Origin: Pectinatus frisingensis
Lineage (GTDB): Bacteria > Bacillota > Negativicutes > Selenomonadales > Selenomonadaceae
DNA length: 64,000 nucleotides
Direction: 5' to 3'
Assembly: GCF_015732285.1 (NCBI RefSeq)
Contig: NZ_WIQU01000016.1
Location: 79,073-143,072 of the forward strand
The notes under the pieces were generated by a model, which worked only from the letters and a program-made list of their open reading frames with translations, did not search any database and was not told the DNA's origin. A program made the translations under genes and the position numbers. Positions 38,238-47,081 of the stretch are shown here, one piece after another. Positions within the stretch are counted from its first letter, which is position 1; the number at the start of each line of letters is the position of its first letter.

Positions 38238-39269
38238 ATGCTGGATATGAATAGAAACTTTAAAAAAATTTTGGCTGGTATAGTTGGGATAGCAATTATC
38301 GGTGCCGTAGTTTATGGAGCCAATCATAGTGATCAGGCTCAGGGAAATGGACAAACTGCTACGGCAGATGACGGATTGTTTCCGATAAGAACATGGTCTC
38401 AGACCGACTGTTCCTCAACACCTTGGATCGTGGCTGATCAGAAAGGCTTTTTAGCGGAAGAGGGTCTCAAGGTGGTTTATACTGGCGATACTCAGCCAGC
38501 ACAGCAAATTCCTTCAGTAATGAACGGCAACAATGATGTTGGAGGCGGTACACATCCAAATTCACTTGCAGTAGCTATTAATGGTGGTGCAACAATCAAG
38601 GCCGTCGTACCTGCAGGTATTGATCCTGGACCGGAAGTCGATCCTAAAATGCGTCATATGGTTTGGTATGTAAATCCAGACAGCGGTATAAAATCTTTTG
38701 CTGATTTAAATAACATTCAGGGTAAAATTAAATTTTCCACTATATCGACTAATATCTGCGCAGATTTTTTAGCCAATAACATTGCTGACAAAAACAATGT
38801 TCCACGTGACAAAATTGAATGGGTAACGATGCCTGACATTCAAGCCGTACAGGCAGTAAAACAGGGATTAGTCACTGTGGCGGGTGTGCATCCACCTTAT
38901 TATAAATCTATGGAAGATGCCGGCATGATAAAAATTGCTGACAGTTTTGATGCAGGTCTTGGACCAACAGCAGGGCTTTCTTATTATTTCTTTAATGATG
39001 ACTTTATTAAACAGCATCCTGATATAGTTAAAAAATTTGCCAAGGCAATGGCTAAGGCTGAAACCTGGGCCAATGAAAATCCGGAAGAGGCACGGGTTCT
39101 GACAGAAAACTGGATACATGTTCCTGTTTCAGCGACGCATTACTATTATGGTGGGACTGATTTGAACCCACGCCTGGCTGATGTATGGATAAAAGATCTG
39201 GAGGATCATGGTGTTATTCCTGCAGGTAAGGTGAAATCTGAAGATTTGATGGCACTGGATATAAATTAA
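38238..39269 (+). CDS. ABC substrate-binding protein, membrane anchored
   Basis: A 343-residue NMT1/SsuA-like receptor. Unlike the two sulfonate receptors upstream it has no lipobox cysteine; instead an N-terminal hydrophobic segment (about 12-28, ILAGIVGIAIIGAVVYGA) probably anchors it. The binding fold begins at FPIRTWSQTDCSSTPWIVADQKG. The start is uncertain among GTG 38235, ATG 38238 and ATG 38247. Receptors of this type are found beside nitrogenase-like genes; the ligand is unknown but likely a sulfur compound given the context. Confidence 0.8.
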   Translation: MLDMNRNFKKILAGIVGIAIIGAVVYGANHSDQAQGNGQTATADDGLFPIRTWSQTDCSSTPWIVADQKGFLAEEGLKVVYTGDTQPAQQIPSVMNGNNDVGGGTHPNSLAVAINGGATIKAVVPAGIDPGPEVDPKMRHMVWYVNPDSGIKSFADLNNIQGKIKFSTISTNICADFLANNIADKNNVPRDKIEWVTMPDIQAVQAVKQGLVTVAGVHPPYYKSMEDAGMIKIADSFDAGLGPTAGLSYYFFNDDFIKQHPDIVKKFAKAMAKAETWANENPEEARVLTENWIHVPVSATHYYYGGTDLNPRLADVWIKDLEDHGVIPAGKVKSEDLMALDIN

Positions 39270-39311
39270 TAACAGATTTTTCCTAGTGAATACGAAAGAA
39301 GGTGGAACAAT

Positions 39312-40166
39312 ATGGCGAATTTTACTGATAATGCTGTTCCTGCAAATGACGAAACAGATAAAATTATTGCTGTAAACATCAACAGAATATATAAGGTAAG
39401 AGAAAAGGACAGCAATGAATTAGTTGAATTTCAAGCATTGAAAAATGTGAATATGACAATAAAAAAAGAGGAATTTCTAGTTATTGTGGGACCAAGTGGC
39501 TGCGGAAAGTCGACTTTTTTGGATATGGTTGCTGGGTTGGCACATCCGACATCAGGTGAAATCTATATGGATGGGAAGCTTATTACTGGTCCGGCGCTGG
39601 ATCGCGGTATTGTTTTGCAAGGATATGCGTTGTTTCCATGGCGGACTATCAGGAAAAATGTGGAATTTGGTCTGGAAATAAAAAATATACCCAAGAAAGA
39701 ACGTACAAAAATAGGTCAACAATTCATTGATCTTGTTAATTTGAATGGGTTTGAGGATCGCTATCCGCATGAATTGTCCGGCGGGATGAAGCAGCGCGTG
39801 GCAATTGCCAGAGCATTGGCATATGATCCTGAGGTGCTATTGATGGATGAACCTTTTGCAGCAGTTGATGCCCAGACCAGGGAAACTTTGCAGGAAGAAT
39901 TGCTGCGTATATGGGAGAAGACAAAGAAGACTATTATTTTTGTTACACATAGTATTGATGAAGCAATTTTTTTAGCTGACAGAGTAGTAGTGCTGTCAAC
40001 TAATCCTGGCACAGTCAGAGAAGTAATCAATATTGATCTGCCACGGCCTCGTGACGGTATTAGAGCATCAATTGAATTTGGCAGATTAAGGCAGCAAATA
40101 TGGGAATTGCTGCAGAATGGACAGCAAAATACGACAGGAAATAGTGTTGAAGATAAAGCGGTATGA
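39312..40166 (+). CDS. ABC transporter ATPase, NitT/TauT type (nif-like cluster)
   Basis: This 284-residue ATPase has Walker A GPSGCGKST, Q-loop LQGYALFPWRT, signature LSGGMKQR, Walker B VLLMDEPFAAVD and H-loop VTHSIDEA. It completes the four-gene importer and lies 48 bases upstream of the first nifD-like gene, apparently in the same operon. Confidence 0.88.
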   Translation: MANFTDNAVPANDETDKIIAVNINRIYKVREKDSNELVEFQALKNVNMTIKKEEFLVIVGPSGCGKSTFLDMVAGLAHPTSGEIYMDGKLITGPALDRGIVLQGYALFPWRTIRKNVEFGLEIKNIPKKERTKIGQQFIDLVNLNGFEDRYPHELSGGMKQRVAIARALAYDPEVLLMDEPFAAVDAQTRETLQEELLRIWEKTKKTIIFVTHSIDEAIFLADRVVVLSTNPGTVREVINIDLPRPRDGIRASIEFGRLRQQIWELLQNGQQNTTGNSVEDKAV

Positions 40167-40214
40167 TATGGAGATTTTGTACCAGTCAGCATAACTAATA
40201 GGAGTGGTTATTAG

Positions 40215-41687
40215 GTGAGTGTTTATCAGGATACAGATGAAGTTGAAATAAGAGAAAGAAGACTTGATTCTATTCTTTCTTATAAAGGTGATGCTAAAAC
40301 CCTTGACATACAGTCAAAAAATAGGAAGATAAATTGTCCAGGCAGTTACTATAATCAGTGCAGTCAATGTGCTGAAGGCTGCGCCGAAACAATAACCTAT
40401 CATGTTATTGATGCGGCAGTGATCAGCCATGCACCGATTGGCTGCAGTATAGGAGTATCGTCACGTCATATTTTAGGCCGTGCGGTTGCTAAAGATCGTG
40501 GATTGCCTGAACATAATGTGCATATGATCAGCAGTAACATTGATGAGGAAGATACTGTTTACGGAGCTTCTAAAAAATTATTTGAGGCAATATATGAGGC
40601 TGATCACCGGTTCAAGCCAAAAACAATTTTTATTCAGGCTTCGTGTGCTTCTGGAATTATTGGGGAGGATATGGAAGGCATTGCGAAGGAGGCAGAAAAT
40701 AAACTTCATTATCCGATTATTCCTGTGTATTGTGAAGGCTTTAAATCAAACATATGGTCAACTGGTTTTGATGCAGCATATCATTCAATTTTGAGGAAAT
40801 TAGTTAAACCGGCGAAAAAAAAACATCAGGATTTGGTCAATATATTTAATTTTGCAGGTTCAAACACATTTATTCCGTTTTTACATAAATTGAATTTAAA
40901 GGTAAATTATCTGATACCAATGGCAACATTGAAACAAATTGAGACATTGACAGAAGCTGCATGCACAGCTCATATTTGTGAAACATTGGCTACATATATA
41001 GCCGCAGCGCTGGAGGAACAATATGGCGTACCTGAAGTTAAAGAACCAGCCCCATTTGGTATTGACTGGACAGACAACTGGATAAGGGAAATAGCAAAAT
41101 ATACTGATCGGTCGGAATTGGCAGAAGAAGTTATTGCAAAGGAACATATAAGGATACTGCCGGAATTGATAAAACTAAGAGGGCAGTTAAAAGGAAAAAC
41201 AGTTTATGTATTATCAGGAGATGCTTTTGCCCATAATCTGGCTAATATTGCTAAAGATTTGGACCTGAAGATAATTGGATTGACAACATTGCACCATGAT
41301 CTGCATTTTGAAACTGACCAGCAACCCGATACACTGGGAGCACTTATTAAAAGCAATGGCAACATAAAAAATGTAACGATATGCAATAAGCAACCATATC
41401 GCATGATCAAGTTATTGCAGGATCTTAAGCCTGATATATTGATAGTGCGGCATCCTAATCTGGCGCCTATTGGAATGAAGCTAGGAATACCTACTTTAAG
41501 TGAGGGCGATGGTAATTACAGCATTGGTTATGATGGTGTATTAAAATTTGGCCGGCGGTTGTTGGAATTATTGGCAGCTAAAAAATTATTCAGCAATATT
41601 GCGGTACATGCTAAACTGCCCTACAGCAAATGGTGGAGAGAAAATGACATTAGCAATTTTGACATTAATGAGGGTAATGAATTATGA
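40215..41687 (+). CDS. NifD-like catalytic subunit, pair 1
   Basis: The 490-residue nitrogenase component 1 alpha-like protein keeps P-cluster-type cysteines C52, C77 (HAPIGC) and C144 (ASCASGIIGED) and a cofactor cysteine C255 (HICETLATYI). The nitrogenase alpha-His195 region (GHHIAN) is replaced by GFDAAYH, and the alpha-His442 region (YHGFDG) by NYSIGYDG, with Asn (N434) where pairs 2 and 3 have His. This argues against N2 reduction and sets it apart from its own paralogues. Start is GTG 40215 with AGGAG upstream; it overlaps its beta subunit by 4 bases. Best current guess: methylthio-alkane reductase-like (MarD-like) subunit of a distinct subtype. Confidence 0.75.
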   Translation: MSVYQDTDEVEIRERRLDSILSYKGDAKTLDIQSKNRKINCPGSYYNQCSQCAEGCAETITYHVIDAAVISHAPIGCSIGVSSRHILGRAVAKDRGLPEHNVHMISSNIDEEDTVYGASKKLFEAIYEADHRFKPKTIFIQASCASGIIGEDMEGIAKEAENKLHYPIIPVYCEGFKSNIWSTGFDAAYHSILRKLVKPAKKKHQDLVNIFNFAGSNTFIPFLHKLNLKVNYLIPMATLKQIETLTEAACTAHICETLATYIAAALEEQYGVPEVKEPAPFGIDWTDNWIREIAKYTDRSELAEEVIAKEHIRILPELIKLRGQLKGKTVYVLSGDAFAHNLANIAKDLDLKIIGLTTLHHDLHFETDQQPDTLGALIKSNGNIKNVTICNKQPYRMIKLLQDLKPDILIVRHPNLAPIGMKLGIPTLSEGDGNYSIGYDGVLKFGRRLLELLAAKKLFSNIAVHAKLPYSKWWRENDISNFDINEGNEL

Positions 41688-43033
41688 GTACAATAATTGA
41701 ACAGCCACGCCATGGCTGCGCTTTAAGCGCTCAGCAAACTGTATTGGCGATTCCTCGTGCGATGCCTATTGTCCATGCCGGACCAGGATGTGCTTCTAAA
41801 TCATTTGGCTTTGCAGCTACTGGCGCTGGATTTCAAGGTGAAGGTTATGCTGGTGGATCCCATATATCATCTACGAATACGGGAGAACAAGAAGTTATTT
41901 TTGGCGGCGAATCTAGTTTGGATAAAGAAATAAAAGGGGCACTGCAAATTTTAGATGGTGACATGTTTGTTGTATTAACGGGATGCACATCTGATATTGT
42001 AGGTGATGATTCGCAATCTATAGCTGAAAAATATGCAGCTGAAGGATATCCGGTAGTGGGAACAGAAACAGCAGGATTCAAGGGAAATAGCTACTATGGA
42101 CATGAAATAGTAATAAAAGCTATTATTGAACAATTTGTAGGAAAGGTAATACCAAAGGTGCGGCGCGGTTTAGTAAATGTGTTTGCGACAGTTCCTTTCC
42201 AAGATCCCTTTTGGCGGGGAGATTTGGAAGAAATCAAGCGCATTTTAACAAAAATAGGTCTCGAGGTAAATATTTTGTTCGGTAACGAATCTGCGGGAGT
42301 CAGTGAATGGCAGGATATCCCCAATGCGCAGTTCAATTTATTAGTATCCCCTTCCACTGGCACTGAGGTAGTAAAGCTTTTGGAAGAGAAATATCAGACA
42401 CCATATCTGCAATATCCTATATTGCCAGTCGGTGGCGCTGAAACAAGCAGATTTTTGCGTGAGATATCGGTATTTGCTGGATTATCTGCTGTAAGAACTG
42501 AGAAGGTTATAAAAGAAGAAGAAAAGCGTTTTTATGATTACTTAGTTTCTGTATCAGATTTTATCGGCGAATATTGGAATAATCTACCAATTGATCTATA
42601 TACTGTCGGTGACAGTATATATGCACCAGGTGTCAGTTCCTTTTTGGTAAATGAACTGGGGCTTGAACCTAAGGGCATTTATTTGACTGATGAACCAAAA
42701 GAAGATTGGCAGACAGTTATAACTGATGCTTTAGCTGAACGTGATACCAGATTAAAAACATCATTGGTTTTTGAGAATGACGGCGGAAGTGTTGAAGCTG
42801 ATATACGGCAAAAGTCAGATAGAACCAGACATTCAATTATTTTAGGCAGCTCTTGGGAAAAATTTCTTGCACTGGATATTGGTAGTCTTTATGCCTACCT
42901 CAGTTTGCCGCTTGATGAAACAGTTATTTTAAATAATTCCTATGTTGGTTATAATGGCGGACTACGCCTTATCGAAGAAGTATATTCGGCGGTATTTAAA
43001 TGCAGGCCTGCAACAGCAAGATCAATTTATTGA
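41684..43033 (+). CDS. NifK-like subunit, pair 1
   Basis: A 449-residue component 1 beta-like protein with the three P-cluster cysteines C12 (HGCALSAQQ), C36 (HAGPGCAS) and C101 (LTGCTSDIVGDD). Like other short beta subunits of nitrogenase-like enzymes it lacks the N-terminal extension of NifK. It starts inside the stop of the pair 1 alpha gene (ATGA overlap), indicating coupled translation and a stable heterotetramer with it. The substrate is unknown. Confidence 0.78.
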   Translation: MSTIIEQPRHGCALSAQQTVLAIPRAMPIVHAGPGCASKSFGFAATGAGFQGEGYAGGSHISSTNTGEQEVIFGGESSLDKEIKGALQILDGDMFVVLTGCTSDIVGDDSQSIAEKYAAEGYPVVGTETAGFKGNSYYGHEIVIKAIIEQFVGKVIPKVRRGLVNVFATVPFQDPFWRGDLEEIKRILTKIGLEVNILFGNESAGVSEWQDIPNAQFNLLVSPSTGTEVVKLLEEKYQTPYLQYPILPVGGAETSRFLREISVFAGLSAVRTEKVIKEEEKRFYDYLVSVSDFIGEYWNNLPIDLYTVGDSIYAPGVSSFLVNELGLEPKGIYLTDEPKEDWQTVITDALAERDTRLKTSLVFENDGGSVEADIRQKSDRTRHSIILGSSWEKFLALDIGSLYAYLSLPLDETVILNNSYVGYNGGLRLIEEVYSAVFKCRPATARSIY

Positions 43034-43110
43034 TACTGCTTGAAACAAAAGGCATATTATGCTTCACTGATAAAATTCAAATAAAAATTTTTTTAGAAAG
43101 GAAGATTTAT

Positions 43111-44274
43111 ATGACAAAAGATCGAATGTGCGGGATCAATACAGTATTAATACATGGAGGCATAGATGGTGATAAGCAGACGGGAGCAGTAAATGTGCCG
43201 ATTTATCAGACTTCTACCTACAAACAAATACACTTGGGAAAAACTACCGGGTATGAATATTCACGTACAGGTAATCCGACAAGAGAAGCATTGGAAAAGC
43301 TTATCGCGCAGCTGGAAAATGGTAAATACGGATTGGCATTTGCCTCTGGTATGGCAGCTATAGCCGCTGCGTTTACGCTGTTCTCAACAGGTGATAAAAT
43401 TTTGATTTCGAGAAATGTCTATGGGGGGACTTTTCGTATTCTAGATAAAATTTTTTGTCATTTCGGTATAACATACGAAATCATTGATACCGGAAATATT
43501 GCAGAAATAGAAACAAATATAACTGAAAATGTTAAAGCAATTTTGATAGAAACACCGACTAACCCTTTAATGGAAGTAACGGATATAGCCGCTGTAACTA
43601 AGATAGCTAAGAAGTACAATGTGCTGACGATCGTAGATAACACCTTTATGTCACCATATCTGCAGAGACCATTAACACTGGGAGCAGATATAGTACTGCA
43701 TAGTGCTACGAAATATTTGGGAGGTCATAGTGATCTTATCGCTGGAATAGTAGTGGTAAATGATGAAGAGTTGGCACAAAAATTATATTTTATCCAAAAT
43801 TCTACAGGGGGAATTTTATCACCCAATGATTCGTTTTTGCTCATAAGAGGTATAAAGACACTGGGCGTGAGGATAGAACGTCATCAGGAAAATGCAGGAA
43901 AGCTTGCCAAATGGCTGCAAACACAAGACTGGGTAACAAAAGTGTACTATCCTGGACTGCCGGATCATCCCGGATATAAGACTCAGCTTGAACAGGCTGA
44001 TGGTGCAGGCGGCATGCTTTCCTTTGAAATAAAAGAAGGATATAACTATGAAGCATTTTTAGATAATTTAAAAATAATAACACTTGCAGAAAGCCTTGGT
44101 GGAGTTGAATCACTTATTTGCCAGCCGTCATCAATGACACACGCAGCTATACCGCCGGAAATACGAAAGCGTATTGGCATCACAGATAAATTGCTTCGCT
44201 TGTCGGTTGGTATTGAAAATTATGATGATCTGGCTGCAGATATAGAACAGGCAGCTAAGAAAGCGGGGGAATAG
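43111..44274 (+). CDS. Cystathionine gamma-lyase/synthase family PLP enzyme
   Basis: The 387-residue enzyme has the family motifs EYSRTGNPTRE (Y50, R52) and Schiff-base lysine K201 (HSATKYLGGHSD), with SSMTHA near the C-terminus. It is followed two bases later by a cysteine synthase homologue, an arrangement like the mccB-mccA reverse transsulfuration pair that turns homocysteine into cysteine through cystathionine. Cystathionine gamma-synthase or homocysteine gamma-lyase activity cannot be separated by motif. The ATG at 43111 has AAAGGA upstream; the open frame to 43000 overlaps pair 1 beta and is not used. Confidence 0.82.
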   Translation: MTKDRMCGINTVLIHGGIDGDKQTGAVNVPIYQTSTYKQIHLGKTTGYEYSRTGNPTREALEKLIAQLENGKYGLAFASGMAAIAAAFTLFSTGDKILISRNVYGGTFRILDKIFCHFGITYEIIDTGNIAEIETNITENVKAILIETPTNPLMEVTDIAAVTKIAKKYNVLTIVDNTFMSPYLQRPLTLGADIVLHSATKYLGGHSDLIAGIVVVNDEELAQKLYFIQNSTGGILSPNDSFLLIRGIKTLGVRIERHQENAGKLAKWLQTQDWVTKVYYPGLPDHPGYKTQLEQADGAGGMLSFEIKEGYNYEAFLDNLKIITLAESLGGVESLICQPSSMTHAAIPPEIRKRIGITDKLLRLSVGIENYDDLAADIEQAAKKAGE

Positions 44275-44276
44275 TG

Positions 44277-45188
44277 ATGAAATACTATAATGGAATTCAT
44301 TCATTGATAGGAAAAACACCGCTTCTTAAGCTGAATAATATAGGTCTGCCTCCCAATATCAACGTTTTTGCCAAGCTGGAGTTTTATAATCCAGGCGGCA
44401 GTGTAAAGGATCGTATCGGAGTGTTTATGCTGAACGCTATGGAAAAAAGAGGAGATATAAAACCCGGAGCTACGATCATAGAAGCAACAGCAGGAAACAC
44501 CGGTATTGGGATAGCGCTTGCAGCATTAAATAAAGGATATAAGGTCATATTTGTAGTGCCTGAAAAGTTTTCTGTCGAAAAACAATGCCTGATGAGAGCA
44601 CTTGGGGCAGAGATCATAAATACGCCGCGTGAAGGTGGAATGCTTGGAGCAAAAGAAACAGCATTTGAAATAAAATCAACTATATCAAATGCCGTTTCCT
44701 TTAATCAATTTGATAATCTGGATAATACGCGGACTCATTATGAAACGACCGGTGTAGAAATTTATAATGATTTGGACGGGGAAATAGATTATTTTGTAGC
44801 TGGTGCCGGCAGCGGAGGCACATATACAGGGTCTGCACGTTATTTAAAAGAGAAGAAACCTGAGATAAAAGGAATACTGGCAGATCCTATTGGGTCGACA
44901 CTTGGCGGCGGTGAACACAGTGATTATGACATTGAAGGAATAGGAAATGATTTTGTACCGGCAACAATGGATTTAAAGCTTGTTGACAAGGTTATCAAAA
45001 TTTCTGATCAGGAAGCTTTGGACGGAGTGCAGCTACTGGCCAAACATGAAGGTATATTTGTAGGGACATCATCAGGGGCAGCGTTGTCAGCTGTATTGAA
45101 GTTAACTAAACAAATCGATAAAGGCAATATTGCAGTTATATTTCCTGACCGTGGTGATCGTTACTTCAGCAAAAAGATATACGGATAG
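44277..45188 (+). CDS. Cysteine synthase / cystathionine beta-synthase-like enzyme
   Basis: A 303-residue beta-family PLP enzyme with the lysine motif NPGGSVKDRIG (K44), the substrate loop EATAGNTGIG and the phosphate cup GAGSGGTYTG. It could make cysteine from O-acetylserine and sulfide (CysK), or cystathionine from O-acetylserine and homocysteine (MccA-like); coupling to the preceding gamma-lyase gene favours the latter. The ATG at 44277 lies two bases after the gamma-lyase stop codon; GTG 44274 is also possible. Confidence 0.85.
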   Translation: MKYYNGIHSLIGKTPLLKLNNIGLPPNINVFAKLEFYNPGGSVKDRIGVFMLNAMEKRGDIKPGATIIEATAGNTGIGIALAALNKGYKVIFVVPEKFSVEKQCLMRALGAEIINTPREGGMLGAKETAFEIKSTISNAVSFNQFDNLDNTRTHYETTGVEIYNDLDGEIDYFVAGAGSGGTYTGSARYLKEKKPEIKGILADPIGSTLGGGEHSDYDIEGIGNDFVPATMDLKLVDKVIKISDQEALDGVQLLAKHEGIFVGTSSGAALSAVLKLTKQIDKGNIAVIFPDRGDRYFSKKIYG

Positions 45189-45491
45189 GTGATGATATTT
45201 TTGACATTTATTGAAATCCATAATCTGGGGAAATGGCTTAAAAAATTTAGGTTATTAAAAACAATAAATAATACCAAATTCATGGGGGTAATTAGCTTTT
45301 ACAGTGAGAATAACCCGGTTTTTACAATAGAAGTTAATAAGTTGAATGAACATGGCAATAATGTAGTGGCCATCAATGGGAAAGAGATAATAAATTTCTC
45401 CATAGGACAAAAAGGATGTCAAATTATGGGTAAAATACTTAAAATATTATTTTTTGCTGATATTAGATTAATCGGGATAAATGAATTATAA
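45189..45491 (+). CDS. Hypothetical protein, about 100 residues
   Basis: An open frame of 100 codons directly abuts the cysteine synthase stop. Its N-terminal half is basic (LGKWLKKFRLLKTINN region) and a hydrophobic stretch lies near the end (KILKILFFADIRLIGI). I recognise no family, and codon use is not clearly protein-like. A ribosome binding site is poor (GATAGGTG). It may be a decayed gene or a small cluster-specific protein. Confidence 0.35.
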   Translation: MMIFLTFIEIHNLGKWLKKFRLLKTINNTKFMGVISFYSENNPVFTIEVNKLNEHGNNVVAINGKEIINFSIGQKGCQIMGKILKILFFADIRLIGINEL

Positions 45492-45553
45492 AATTTAATT
45501 GTGATAGCTGAATTATTCCAGCAGCGTAATCAGATAGGAGGCTTTTTTAATTT

Positions 45554-47053
45554 ATGAAAGAAAAAATTAATCTTGACATGCCGGAAGTGCAGCCTCGTGA
45601 ACAGCGCTTAGGCACAATCATTGCTTGGGATGGCGATATAGATGAACTGCATCGTCAATCGGATTTTATTGGCAGGGCAGGCTGTGACAGAAATGCTGCC
45701 TGCAAGTTATGTGAGTTGCGGGGACCATTTTCGCAGGGATCAGTATGCAGTGAGCAGATGGTCGAATGCCAGGCAGGTAATGTTCGTGATGCTGTTTTGA
45801 TCCAGCATGCACCGATAGGCTGCGGTGCCGGACAAGTACCATACAATTCCATTTATCGCAATGGACTTGCGATGCGCGGACATAAAGTAGAAAACATCCG
45901 GATAATAAATACCAATCTTAGTGAGGACGATGTAGTTTTCGGTGCTGCTGATAAACTGCGCATGGCAATTGATGATGCATGGACACGTTATAAGCCTAAA
46001 GCCATATTTATCGCTACATCCTGTGCTACTGGCATCATTGGTGAAGATGTAGACAGTATTGCCAGAGAAAAACAGGAAGAGCTGAATATTCCGGTAATAC
46101 CGATGGCTTGTGAGGGATTTCGTTCAAAGCATTGGAGTACAGGCTTTGATGCTACACAGCATGGCATTTTGCGTCAAATAGTCAATAACCATCCACATAA
46201 ACAGGAAGATTTAGTTAATGTCATAAATCTTTGGGGTTCTGATGTATTTACACCAATGTTGGCCAATCTGAATCTAAGAGTGAACTACGTGATTGATTTA
46301 GCTTCTGTTGATGATCTGGCAAGAATGTCTGAAGCTGCAGCAACGGTCGGATTTTGTTATACTTTATCGTCATATTTGGCTGCGGCTCTTGAAGAACATT
46401 TTGGTGTTCCTGAAGTTAAGGCACCTATGCCATACGGATTTGCCGGGACGGATGCATGGCTGAGAGAATTGGCGCGGATTACTCACAGAGAAGAACTGGC
46501 CGAAAAATATATCAAAGCGGAACACGCCAGGGTCCACCCGCGTATTGCAGAATTAAAGAAAAAATTAAAGGGCGTAAAAGGATATGTGGCTACGGGTTCA
46601 GCATATTCACATGGACTCATTCAAGTACTGAGAGAATTGGAAGTAAAAGTAAATGGCTCACTGGTTTTTCATCATGACCCTGTTTATGACAGCGGAGATG
46701 AACAGGAAGATTCATTAGGACATTTATTAAAACATTACGGTAATGTAGAAAATTTTCACGTCAGCAATCGTCAACAGTATCAATTGTACGCTTTTCTGCA
46801 AAAAGTGCATCCGGATTTTATGCTGATCCGCCACAATGGACTGGCACCTTTAGCGTCAAGGCTCGGTATACCGGCAGCTCCATTAGGTGATGAACATATA
46901 GCTATTGGTTATCAAGGTATTATCAATTTAGGAGAAACAATTTTAGATATTTTAGCCCGCAAAAAATATCATGACAGCATAAAAAAGCATGTAACGCTTC
47001 CATATACTGATTGGTGGTTAAAACAAGAGGATGCATATATATTAGCAAGATAA
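45554..47053 (+). CDS. NifD-like catalytic subunit, pair 2
   Basis: The 499-residue alpha-like subunit has candidate P-cluster cysteines C65, C90 (HAPIGC) and C157 (TSCATGIIGED) and a cofactor cysteine C268 (GFCYTLSSYL). H448 in GDEHIAIGYQG is the nearest histidine to the usual cofactor histidine position, whose exact place is taken by Ile. GFDATQH replaces the GHHIAN motif needed for N2 reduction. An N-terminal cysteine-rich stretch (C44, C50, C53) is additional. AGGAGG precedes the start. Reads as a methylthio-alkane reductase-like (MarD) protein; substrate not assignable. Confidence 0.8.
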   Translation: MKEKINLDMPEVQPREQRLGTIIAWDGDIDELHRQSDFIGRAGCDRNAACKLCELRGPFSQGSVCSEQMVECQAGNVRDAVLIQHAPIGCGAGQVPYNSIYRNGLAMRGHKVENIRIINTNLSEDDVVFGAADKLRMAIDDAWTRYKPKAIFIATSCATGIIGEDVDSIAREKQEELNIPVIPMACEGFRSKHWSTGFDATQHGILRQIVNNHPHKQEDLVNVINLWGSDVFTPMLANLNLRVNYVIDLASVDDLARMSEAAATVGFCYTLSSYLAAALEEHFGVPEVKAPMPYGFAGTDAWLRELARITHREELAEKYIKAEHARVHPRIAELKKKLKGVKGYVATGSAYSHGLIQVLRELEVKVNGSLVFHHDPVYDSGDEQEDSLGHLLKHYGNVENFHVSNRQQYQLYAFLQKVHPDFMLIRHNGLAPLASRLGIPAAPLGDEHIAIGYQGIINLGETILDILARKKYHDSIKKHVTLPYTDWWLKQEDAYILAR

Positions 47054-47081
47054 AAAATATATTTATAATTGTGAGGTAAAA

